From NCBI GenBank assembly GCA_046297495.1, contig JBKBIP010000004.1, positions 143,205 through 207,204 of the forward strand: a stretch of 64,000 nt of DNA, given 5' to 3'. Each line of letters starts with the position of its first letter. Position 1 is the first letter of the stretch. The stretch comes from JBKBIP01 sp046297495 (GTDB taxonomy: Bacteria; Planctomycetota; Planctomycetia; Gemmatales; Gemmataceae). The notes below the pieces were generated by a model, which was given only the letters and a program-made list of their open reading frames with translations, had not been told where the DNA came from and did no database searches. Positions 8,678 to 16,592 of the stretch are shown piece by piece. The translations under genes were made by a program, and so were the position numbers.

Positions 8678-9727
8678 CTATCCCCGCAGCGCCGGCATCA
8701 CCTGCTTGGCGAATAGCTCTTGCGTCTTGATGACTTGCCAATGTTCCAGGCCGCCGAAGTTGGAGACGATGGCCAATTCGGTGATCGGCGCTTGTTGGCG
8801 TAAACGGCGAATCTGGTCGATCACTTGTGCCGGCGTGCCGATAAAGCCGATTTCCTGATCGAGAATATCTTGATAGCTCAGGCGTGTCAGCGATTCCAGG
8901 GCGCCGCTGGCGTAGAAAGCGTATCCCTTGGCCACCAGCTCCTCCTTCGAGGGCAAGCCTCGGACCGGGCTGGCGTTGAAGGCCAGGAAATTGTGCAGGG
9001 CGGGTTTCACTTCCCGTTCGATAGTCGTGGCGTCGTCACCGAGATACACCGGGCGGATATAGACGATGTATGGCTTCTGGCCAGCTTTCTCCGCCGCGTT
9101 CAGGTAGGTTTCGATACAGGGTTCGAGCGCCTTGAAAGGCAACAACGGTGGCAAGAACATGCCCCAGCCGCGCGTGCCGGCCTGTTCGTAGGTGGTCAAG
9201 CTGGTGCCGCCGGTGAACAACGGCGGGTGCGGCTGTTGCAGCGGGCGCGGCACGACGGTCAAATTGTGAAAGCGATAATGCTTGCCAGAGTAGCTGAAAT
9301 TCTCCTCGGTCCAGGCGCGCACCAAGATGTCCAGCGCCTCGTTGTAGCGGTCGCGGCTCTCGGCCAGCTCGACGTTGCTGCGCTCGAACAACCAGGCATG
9401 GCCGCGCCCCAGCCCGGTTTCCAGCCGGCCGCCGGTGAGGATGTCCGCCGCCGCGATCTCCCCCGCCAGCCGCATCGGATTGGACAGGGGTAGAGTGTGT
9501 AAGGCCACGCGAAAGCGGATGGCTTTCGTCCTTTGGGCCGCCGCCGTGATCAAGGCCAGCGGATTGGCCGAGATGGAAAACTGCTCGAAAAAGTGATGCT
9601 CGATCAACGAATAGACATCGAACCCCACTTGATCGGCGTGCTCCATCTGCCGCAGCACTTCGGCGTACATCTCCGCGTGTACTTTCCCCGGCGGCGTCTG
9701 CATCTCGGTGTAAATGCCGAATTTCAT
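8678..9727 (-). CDS. luciferase-like (LLM class) flavin-dependent monooxygenase
   Basis: A 349-residue TIM-barrel protein of the bacterial luciferase superfamily. It opens with MKFGIYTEMQ and has EHHFFEQFSISANPLAL, LPLSNPMRLAGEIA and GRLETGLGRGH, typical of F420- or FMN-dependent members. It is single-component in appearance, with no flavin reductase nearby. The substrate is unknown. It is preceded by an AAGGA box. Confidence 0.88.
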   Translation of the reverse strand: MKFGIYTEMQTPPGKVHAEMYAEVLRQMEHADQVGFDVYSLIEHHFFEQFSISANPLALITAAAQRTKAIRFRVALHTLPLSNPMRLAGEIAAADILTGGRLETGLGRGHAWLFERSNVELAESRDRYNEALDILVRAWTEENFSYSGKHYRFHNLTVVPRPLQQPHPPLFTGGTSLTTYEQAGTRGWGMFLPPLLPFKALEPCIETYLNAAEKAGQKPYIVYIRPVYLGDDATTIEREVKPALHNFLAFNASPVRGLPSKEELVAKGYAFYASGALESLTRLSYQDILDQEIGFIGTPAQVIDQIRRLRQQAPITELAIVSNFGGLEHWQVIKTQELFAKQVMPALRG

Positions 9728-9770
9728 TACGGAGTTTCCTTGTAAGGCCTAGTCATGATCAATTTGAAGA

Positions 9771-9790
9771 GATTCATCGGTTCGCGCTCA
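9771..9790. repeat. palindromic repeat family A, half copy
   Basis: GATTCATCGGTTCGCGCTCA matches the left arm of the full copy at 19755 nearly base for base, but no right arm follows. It lies 10 nt downstream of the stop codon of the minus-strand GH38-like gene. Confidence 0.6.
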
Positions 9791-9800
9791 AGCGAGTGCC

Positions 9801-12647
9801 TCAACTAAACTCCACACGCACTTGCATCCAATCACTGGCGGCGGTGTCGATCATAACGACGTCATCGTAAACAGACAATTCCATGAATAGCTGATCGTTG
9901 AAATCCTCGACGACGGCGCGGACGGGATTGCGGACGCAGCGTAGCTCGGCTTGACCGCTGTAGGCGCTGCATTCCAATAAATGGGCGACGATGCCGTCGG
10001 CGCCGTCGGCGGCGGGGCGTAGGCTGGTCAAGGCCAGGTTGGGGGCGTCGAGGTGGAACAGCCAGCCGGTGGCGCCGATGTGAGGCGGGCCTTTGGCGGT
10101 GGGAATGACGGCCACCGGCGATACGATCCCCAAGGCCGTTTGCGCCGGGTGCTCGCGGTCGAGGCCGATGGCTAAGTCGAACACCTGCCCGGTTTCCCCC
10201 TCGGCCACCAGGATGACATCGACCATGCGCGAACCTTGCCGTTGATGGAACGGCAAGCCGCCGGGGAAGATGACCGTGTTCTGCCGACCTTGGCGTAGTT
10301 CCAGATAGTCGGGCGTTTCCGGGCGCGTGTGGCTGGTGATTTGGCTGCCGCCGTTGACACCGCGCAGCAACAAAGCGCGTTCCTCGCGCCAGGCGAAGCG
10401 AGCGGCGTAGTAGGCGTACCAGGGATACCCTTCGGGCGGCCGTTCAGGGAAGATTTCGATGCGCAGGTCCAGCACCGGCCGACCGAGCCAAGCCCGATAG
10501 CGCTGACGGAACTTGGCCAGGATTGCATCGTGATCATCCACCAGCGCCCCCTCGACGACAATTTCCCCCAGAGCAGGGCCAGTCGATGTCACTTCAATGG
10601 AGCTGATTTTGGGCTGGCTGCCAGGATTGTAGATCAATTGCTGGCCGAGGCGATTGACGCGGGTGCGCTGATCGCGAATGGCCCGCAAACCGCCGGTTTG
10701 GGGATCGATTTCGGCCTCGAAGAACTCATTGCGCAAGGTATAGGTGTTGTCGGCCAGACGCATTCGGCCCACCGGCGGCGGAGTACCAGGAGGGCCAGAG
10801 CGCGGAATCCAGGCGAAACCCAGGGCGGGAACTTCGACGACCAGCTTGGCCTTGCCGTCGTCGATTTGCAATCCCTTGAGCGGCCCGGTGACCAGTTGCG
10901 GGCCGACCTCCTCCAACTCCAGCGCCAGCCGGCGAGCGAAGCCGCACGGATTGACAATCAAGAAGCCGGGTTCTTCGGTTTTGGCGCGGGCCAGCAAGCG
11001 CTGGGCCAACGGCTCCGCCACTTCTTTTTGTAAGACGGCCAACTCTCCCCCTGGATCATCCCCCAACTCGATTCGCCGTTCCAGTTCGGCCAAGCGCTGC
11101 TCGAAGCGGACGCGCTCTTCCTCCTGTTCCGGCTTGGTCCGGCCTGTCAACCCACGATGAATGGCGGCTAAGGTGTGGATCGTGTCAATGCCACGTCGCC
11201 AGCGCAGCTGCCGGGGAAACCAGCTGATGGGACGCTCCACCTTGGCTGTCGTCCGTTCCTCCAAATAATCGCTGTGAAACTCATCGGCGCTGGGCGCGGT
11301 GGCGTATTCGCCGGACATGACTTCATTGAAGAAATTCGTCAAGGTCGTCCATTGGCCGAGAATGGGGCCGAATTTATTTAGCTCCAACCAATCCTCATAC
11401 CAAGGAGCGGCTGGCTCGGCACGGTGCAGCAGGGCCAAGGCGGCGGTGTGGTCCTGCATGATCGTTTCTTTCAGGTAGTACGCCAGGTGGAAAAAGGTCT
11501 GCGGATCATGAGCGGCATAAGGGGCGCGCGTGAACGCCTCCACTTGCTGCCCATCGGGAGAGGGCCAATTGGTGACGACAGCCCGAAAATTCGGTAGCGT
11601 GGCGTTGTCGAAGGGGAGCAGAACGGCCCGCTGAATGCCAGCCCGATTCAGCAATAAGGGCAACTGTGGATGAGCGGCAAAGCGCTTGCGGGCGAAGACG
11701 CGAATGTCACTTCCCAATAGATCACGCGCTACCTGCAACCCCGTCCGCAAGTTCCAGAGCTGCGATTCAAGCGGGAGCACGGCATCTTCCCGTTCTTGAT
11801 AGCAGCCGCCGCAGAAGTCGAGTTGCTCATTCGCCAGACGTTCACGTAATTCTTGCAATCGTTCGGGATGGTTCTGATTCAAGCGTTCTAAAAATGCTGA
11901 CGGCGCGATCAGGTTGATCGGGTAGCCGCGCTCGAAGGCGGCGGGCAGCGGAGCGTCCAGCTGCCGGTCTTCCAACATGCACAAGTCGATGATGTGAATG
12001 TTGACCGGATAAAGGATTTCACGGGCCGACATGAGCTGATCAGCGGCCGTCTGCAAGTGCTGGCGATACGCTTCCGGGTCGGGATCATCGAGAGCGGCCA
12101 CGGCTTGCCGCACGCTGTCCCATACATCCACGACGGAGAGCAAATTTTCATGTTCCATGGCATCAAAGAGTGTGTCAATCATGGCGAAACCGAAGCCCAG
12201 CCCCAGGAAGGGGGCGACGCGGGGGGCATCCAGCTCCAGCAGCGCTTGTGCTCGCCGCGCCGTTTCCTCCGGCATGGACGGCGATTCTTCCTCGGAGGCC
12301 GGCAGCGGCAACCGAGCCAGGGCGGCCTTGAGATTGGCCAACGTCGTTTCCCGATCCGTCGTGGCCTGGAACGACACGGCCCCGACATCGATGACGCGCT
12401 GTTCCCAGTCATCGGGCAGGTACAGCGGCGGCGATTCGGGAAGGGCGTAAACATGGCCAGCGCCAGGTTGCTCATAGTCGTAAGGGGACTCGATGCGTGG
12501 CGGACGTTCGGCGCCGTATAGCGCCGCCGGGTGCCACAACGCCGAATACGCATTCAACAACGTGGCCACATCCTCACTGCCCAACATCAACGAACTCTGA
12601 GCCGGGATGCGGTAGGGACTCAATACGATCAATTCGCGTGGATTCAT
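9801..12647 (-). CDS. large GH38-like / alpha-mannosidase-like protein
   Basis: 948 residues from ATG 12647; a TTG eight codons earlier is possible but has no advantage. The N-terminal half looks like a beta/alpha barrel of the kind found in GH38 and GH57 proteins (YPVNIHIIDLCML; DFCGGCYQERED). The middle is helical, with a charged helix at about residues 525-580. The C-terminal 350 residues are beta-rich and resemble the GH38 C-terminal beta-sandwich (FEAEIDPQTGGLRAIRD; YYAARFAWREERALLLRG; LLECSAYSGQAELRCVRNP). I could not locate the GH38 N-terminal catalytic HTHxD-type motif, so enzymatic activity is uncertain. No signal peptide is evident. It may act on an internal polysaccharide or be a non-catalytic relative. 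Confidence 0.55.
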   Translation of the reverse strand: MNPRELIVLSPYRIPAQSSLMLGSEDVATLLNAYSALWHPAALYGAERPPRIESPYDYEQPGAGHVYALPESPPLYLPDDWEQRVIDVGAVSFQATTDRETTLANLKAALARLPLPASEEESPSMPEETARRAQALLELDAPRVAPFLGLGFGFAMIDTLFDAMEHENLLSVVDVWDSVRQAVAALDDPDPEAYRQHLQTAADQLMSAREILYPVNIHIIDLCMLEDRQLDAPLPAAFERGYPINLIAPSAFLERLNQNHPERLQELRERLANEQLDFCGGCYQEREDAVLPLESQLWNLRTGLQVARDLLGSDIRVFARKRFAAHPQLPLLLNRAGIQRAVLLPFDNATLPNFRAVVTNWPSPDGQQVEAFTRAPYAAHDPQTFFHLAYYLKETIMQDHTAALALLHRAEPAAPWYEDWLELNKFGPILGQWTTLTNFFNEVMSGEYATAPSADEFHSDYLEERTTAKVERPISWFPRQLRWRRGIDTIHTLAAIHRGLTGRTKPEQEEERVRFEQRLAELERRIELGDDPGGELAVLQKEVAEPLAQRLLARAKTEEPGFLIVNPCGFARRLALELEEVGPQLVTGPLKGLQIDDGKAKLVVEVPALGFAWIPRSGPPGTPPPVGRMRLADNTYTLRNEFFEAEIDPQTGGLRAIRDQRTRVNRLGQQLIYNPGSQPKISSIEVTSTGPALGEIVVEGALVDDHDAILAKFRQRYRAWLGRPVLDLRIEIFPERPPEGYPWYAYYAARFAWREERALLLRGVNGGSQITSHTRPETPDYLELRQGRQNTVIFPGGLPFHQRQGSRMVDVILVAEGETGQVFDLAIGLDREHPAQTALGIVSPVAVIPTAKGPPHIGATGWLFHLDAPNLALTSLRPAADGADGIVAHLLECSAYSGQAELRCVRNPVRAVVEDFNDQLFMELSVYDDVVMIDTAASDWMQVRVEFS

Positions 12648-12721
12648 GGTGTTGTGTCGATCGTTTGGCAAGCGATTTCAGGGGTTAGTGATAAAAACAA
12701 GCGAAAAGGAGCATGGCCCTT

Positions 12722-12750
12722 TTCTGACGCCGTCGATCCCTTGCTATAAT
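12722..12750 (+). promoter_or_regulatory. sigma-70-like promoter for the TPR/chaperone operon
   Basis: A perfect TATAAT lies at 12745-12750, 35 nt before the GTG start of the TPR gene. The matching -35 region, about 17 bp upstream (TTCTGA at 12722-12727), is only a weak match to TTGACA. No CIRCE-type inverted repeat is visible between this box and the gene. Confidence 0.5.
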
Positions 12751-12785
12751 ACTACTTTCCGCCTCTATCTGCTGGGAGAAAGTCC

Positions 12786-15137
12786 GTGGCCAAGAAGCCC
12801 AAATACAAACAACCAAATTGGCACGTTTCCGAAGCCGACATTCGTGCCCGCGTGGAAAAAGCTCTGCGCGAGAATCGTCATCAACAAGCATTGGAACTGG
12901 CCAAACAACTTTACAAGAGTTCAGCGACGGATGCCCATCGGCAGTTGATGAAGAAAGCCATTTTGGGGTGCTCACGCCAGTTGCGGACCAGCGGCTACCC
13001 GCGCGAGGCGGCTTCACTGCTTAATTCCTATATTGACTTGGACCAAGGCAATCCCGACTGGTTACGGCAGGTTGCGGAAGAATTGGCGGCTTGCGGCGAA
13101 TCTCAGGGGGCGCTGGAGTTGCTAGCGCGGGTCGGCGGCGATCCGCAAGCACAAGCGCGGCTCTTGGCACGCTCCGTCGATGCCGCCCTACAAAGGAAAG
13201 CGGAAGGCCGCTCGCTGCTGCCAGAGTCGCTGCACGGCCAATTCGATTTGATCCTGCAAGCGTTTCAACAGCTAGAAACCGAGCAGGATGACGCGCTCAA
13301 GGAAACCTTGCAAGGCATTGGCTTGCAGTCGCCGTTTTTGGAATGGAAAGTGATGCTGCGCGGCTTGCAGGCTTATTATCAACAGGATGATGCCCGGACC
13401 TTGGAAAACTGGCAACGGCTGGACCCGGAACGGCTGCCGGCCCAGCTCATCGCGCCGCTCCGCTTCGACATCGACACGCCATTCCGCGTTGCCCAATCCC
13501 CACAGACCCAGCTGAGCTTGAGCAAGAAATTGGAGAGCTTGCAAGGCTCTGGCCTAATCGATCCCTTGCGGCGGATTCAGGCCGCCATCTCTAACGATAA
13601 TCTCGGACAGGCCTTTCGTTTGGTGGAAGGGATTTTACCGGCGGTGCGTCGCGAACATCCACGCTTGACGCCGCGTCTGGCGTCATTCTTCTACTGGTCC
13701 ATCGTGCATCATGGGCAGCCAGAAGACATTCAGCGTTATCGGCGGTTGTTCGGCTCGCCAGAGGATGACCTCGAATTTCACCGCATGGAAGCGCTGGCCA
13801 TGGAAGATATGATGCGCATGCCGGAGGCACATGCGGCCTGGCAGCGCTATGAGAAATGGGTGGCCGACCATCCCAAGGTATTCCCCGGCGATCAGGCACG
13901 GCAGGTGCGGGCTTTGATCTGGAGTCACATGGGACACAACGCCGCCCATGTGCCCGATACCAAGAAGCTCCCCCTGCCGCCGTTCTTGCGCGATCACCCA
14001 GATCGACCGAAACCGTTGAAGCCGACCACCGAGGAATGTTTTCGTCGCAGCCTTCAGCTCGACCCCAAGCAGCTCACCGCCCACGAGGAATTGTTTCACT
14101 ATTACCAACGCGAGCAGAAATCCGATCAAGCGGAGCAAGCGGGCCGCGCTCTGTTGGAGCACTTTCCCGATCACCTACCGACGCTACGAGCGCTGGCGAA
14201 CTTCTGTTCCCAAGCGGGTAAATATGAGGACGCCCTGCACTTCGCCGAGCACGCTCTCAAGGTTCATCCGTTGGATCAAGATCTGCGGGACAGGGTGGGC
14301 TATGTGCATATGCTCATGGCCTGCCGCCACGCCGAAGCGGATCGTTTCGAGGATGCACGGGCCGAATATCAAGCCGCTTTACGCTATTATAAGCTCGGGG
14401 AAACGGCTTCGGTGTTCTGTAAGTGGGCCGCCTGCGAATTCAAGGCCGGCCACGCCGAGAAAGCGGAGGAGTTGATTCAACAGGCTTTGGCCAAAGCTGA
14501 CGATCGTTTGGCCATCACGTTCAGCATGTTGATCGAGGTCATCCGCCTGAAGCTGACCAAGCTGAAGAAACGGTTCAATGACGACTTCAACGCCGCCCTG
14601 AACCAGGCACCGACGGCCGCCGCCGCCGTGGCACTGGCCAGCACGGTCGCTTCGCACCGCGCGGCCGGCATCACGTATCACGGTCAGAAAACTCACGAAA
14701 AGAAGGCTTTGACCTATCTGGAGCAAGCGGCCAAGAGGAAAGACCTCTTCAAGGAAGAACAGCTGGAATCGATCTGTGAATCCTTGCTGAGTCTCGGCAA
14801 CCACAAGCTATTATTGCACACCTACACCGCTTTGGGACAGAGAAAATTCCCCAACAATCCCCTGTTCCCCTTTTTCGAAGCGGATGGCTACATCCGCCAG
14901 GGGCCGGATCGCTGCCGGCCGTGGCAGGTGATGCCGTTGCTGGAAAAAGCACGTAATCTGACCGAGAAGCTGCCGCGCGATGACAAACAACAAAAACTGC
15001 TCCAAGACATCACCGACCGTCAAGCGATGATGAAGGTTATTTCTCCGTTTATGGATGGTAGCGGATTCTTCAATTTGCTCGGTTCGATGTTGGAAGACGG
15101 CGACTTTTTCAACGAGGATGAGGATGACTACTTTTAG
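12786..15137 (+). CDS. TPR-repeat protein, first gene of a DnaK operon
   Basis: A 783-residue soluble helical protein that starts at GTG 12786 behind GGGAGAAA. It has paired-helix TPR-like repeats, clearest around residues 415-500 (TEECFRRSLQLDPKQLTAH, LRALANFCSQAGKYEDALHF) and again at 540-600. The C-terminus is acidic (DGDFFNEDEDDYF). It lies 18 bp upstream of the J-domain-like gene and is transcribed with the GrpE-like and DnaK genes. TPR proteins commonly scaffold Hsp70 clients, so a co-chaperone or adaptor role is inferred from context only. Confidence 0.75.
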   Translation: MAKKPKYKQPNWHVSEADIRARVEKALRENRHQQALELAKQLYKSSATDAHRQLMKKAILGCSRQLRTSGYPREAASLLNSYIDLDQGNPDWLRQVAEELAACGESQGALELLARVGGDPQAQARLLARSVDAALQRKAEGRSLLPESLHGQFDLILQAFQQLETEQDDALKETLQGIGLQSPFLEWKVMLRGLQAYYQQDDARTLENWQRLDPERLPAQLIAPLRFDIDTPFRVAQSPQTQLSLSKKLESLQGSGLIDPLRRIQAAISNDNLGQAFRLVEGILPAVRREHPRLTPRLASFFYWSIVHHGQPEDIQRYRRLFGSPEDDLEFHRMEALAMEDMMRMPEAHAAWQRYEKWVADHPKVFPGDQARQVRALIWSHMGHNAAHVPDTKKLPLPPFLRDHPDRPKPLKPTTEECFRRSLQLDPKQLTAHEELFHYYQREQKSDQAEQAGRALLEHFPDHLPTLRALANFCSQAGKYEDALHFAEHALKVHPLDQDLRDRVGYVHMLMACRHAEADRFEDARAEYQAALRYYKLGETASVFCKWAACEFKAGHAEKAEELIQQALAKADDRLAITFSMLIEVIRLKLTKLKKRFNDDFNAALNQAPTAAAAVALASTVASHRAAGITYHGQKTHEKKALTYLEQAAKRKDLFKEEQLESICESLLSLGNHKLLLHTYTALGQRKFPNNPLFPFFEADGYIRQGPDRCRPWQVMPLLEKARNLTEKLPRDDKQQKLLQDITDRQAMMKVISPFMDGSGFFNLLGSMLEDGDFFNEDEDDYF

Positions 15138-15155
15138 GCCGTACAGGTGAACCTC

Positions 15156-15449
15156 ATGAACAATCCCTACGAAGTGTTGGGCGTGGCCGCCGATAGCAAC
15201 GATGAGACGATTCGCCGCCGTTACCTGGAGTTAGTCCGCCAATATCCACCAGACCACCACCCGGAGAAGTTCGCCGCCATTCGGACCGCCTATGAGAGTT
15301 TGCGTGATCTAAACACGCGCTTGCGGTTCCGGTTGTTCGAGGCGGGTCAGAACGAAAGCATTGATGCCTTGATTGAGGAAATCTCATGTCAAAGAACTCG
15401 CAGGCGTCTGTCCTTGGATTCCCTGCTCAACATCATGAATCGACCCTGA
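15156..15449 (+). CDS. J-domain-like protein with PPD instead of HPD
   Basis: A 97-residue protein. ATG 15156 is chosen because AGGTGA sits six bases upstream; a GTG at 15147 is in frame. It has the J-domain pattern: NPYEVLGVAADSNDETIRRRY, then RQYPPDHHPEKF, then IRTAYESLRDL. The loop that should read HPD reads PPD (residues 31-33), although helix II and helix III are well kept. The HPD histidine is needed by canonical J-proteins to stimulate Hsp70 ATPase, so this is either a divergent J-protein for the DnaK encoded next door or a non-stimulating adaptor. Its 3' end overlaps the GrpE-like gene by 64 bp. Confidence 0.8.
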   Translation: MNNPYEVLGVAADSNDETIRRRYLELVRQYPPDHHPEKFAAIRTAYESLRDLNTRLRFRLFEAGQNESIDALIEEISCQRTRRRLSLDSLLNIMNRP

Positions 15450-16564
15450 CCCCCCAACGGTTGCGAGAAGTCCTTGATGATTTTCTTTGCTGGGCGCAGG
15501 AGTTGGCGGGTGAACCACCGTCACTTTCCAGCGTGGATGCCGAGACCGTGGATTTCCATACGGTTGTCGGTGAGTTTGTCGCCCTGCGTCAGGAAGTCAA
15601 GTTACTGACGCGCTCCACGCGCAATCAACAAGAGCTGAATTCCGAGACATTGCAGCAACTCAGCCGAACCGTTGAAACGCTGCGTCAATCGTTGGAAAAG
15701 CAGGGAGAAGCCGAGGTACAGGCCAAGGAATCCCTGCTCCGGCCAGTCGTTAAGGCGCTGGTCGATGCCTACGATTCCCTGACCTTGGCGGGCCGAGAAG
15801 TCCTGCGCGCGCGTGAGGCCGTTCTCAATTCCCTGGAACAACTTGCCGAGATGGTTGCGGAAACCGTCGCACACAACCAGCGCGTCGCCGCCGCTGCCCG
15901 GCGCATTCTCGTCGAACCCTCGGCGGACAAAGCCAATGTCGCGGCCGTGACGGCAGCCAAGAAAGTCCCCGGCGCGGCGGAGCCGGAGCCACGGCGTCCG
16001 CCTTGGTGGCGCCGTTGGTTCAGCGGAACGGTGGAGCCACCCACCATCGCGCCAGCCCCCGAAACCGTTGTTGCCGAACCGCCCTCACCCGCCAAACCCC
16101 CGGAGACCGAGGCGTTTGAATCTGAACGAGTCTTGGCATCCGAAGAGGTCGAAGTGGGTGAATCCAAAGCGACATTCGAGACGGCCGAGCCTGAACATGC
16201 CCCGGAATCGCTGGAGACCGAAGCTTTTGAATCCGAGACGGCGGATGAACCGGAGCTAGACATCACGGAACCTAAGCCGATTTCCGCCGTGGAACCGCTC
16301 GTGGAACGCACGGTTCAACTACTCAATTCCATCGTCACCGGCTATACAATGAGCGTGCAGCGTTTGGAACGAACCCTGGATCAACAAGGACTGGAAGCAA
16401 TTCCTTGCGTCGGGGAACCCTTCGACCCGGAGTTAATGGAAGTGGTCGATGTGGTCACGGGCAGCGGCCTACCCGCTGGCATCGTCGTCAAGGAAGTACG
16501 GCGCGGGTATCTGTGGCGCGGCCGGTTGCTCCGTTATGCGCAGGTTCAGGTCGCCAAATCATAA
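15386..16564 (+). CDS. GrpE-like nucleotide exchange factor with long insertion
   Basis: 392 residues. The last 60 residues are a GrpE head domain: GLEAIPCVGEPFDPELMEVV (335-354), then VVKEVRRGYLWRGRLLRYAQ. The N-terminal half is a long predicted helix/coiled coil (about 60-170), as in GrpE. Between them lies a proline- and glutamate-rich low-complexity stretch (about 195-300) with two copies of an ETEAFESE-like motif. GrpE is normally about 190-220 residues, so this one is nearly double. The ATG at 15386 (GAGGAA box) lies inside the J-like gene, so the pair is probably translationally coupled. It should release ADP from the DnaK encoded 28 bp downstream. Confidence 0.85.
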   Translation: MSKNSQASVLGFPAQHHESTLTPQRLREVLDDFLCWAQELAGEPPSLSSVDAETVDFHTVVGEFVALRQEVKLLTRSTRNQQELNSETLQQLSRTVETLRQSLEKQGEAEVQAKESLLRPVVKALVDAYDSLTLAGREVLRAREAVLNSLEQLAEMVAETVAHNQRVAAAARRILVEPSADKANVAAVTAAKKVPGAAEPEPRRPPWWRRWFSGTVEPPTIAPAPETVVAEPPSPAKPPETEAFESERVLASEEVEVGESKATFETAEPEHAPESLETEAFESETADEPELDITEPKPISAVEPLVERTVQLLNSIVTGYTMSVQRLERTLDQQGLEAIPCVGEPFDPELMEVVDVVTGSGLPAGIVVKEVRRGYLWRGRLLRYAQVQVAKS

Positions 16565-16592
16565 GCCAATTTCTCCAACAGGAGTCTCTGAC

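Noticed and set aside
12751..12785. Possible CIRCE or other heat-shock operator before the chaperone operon
   Set aside because: No inverted repeat of the CIRCE type (TTAGCACTC-N9-GAGTGCTAA) is present between the -10 box and the start codon.
16449..16592. Upstream extension of the DnaK frame
   Set aside because: It overlaps the GrpE head domain, while ATG 16593 has a ribosome site and starts the canonical Hsp70 N-terminus.
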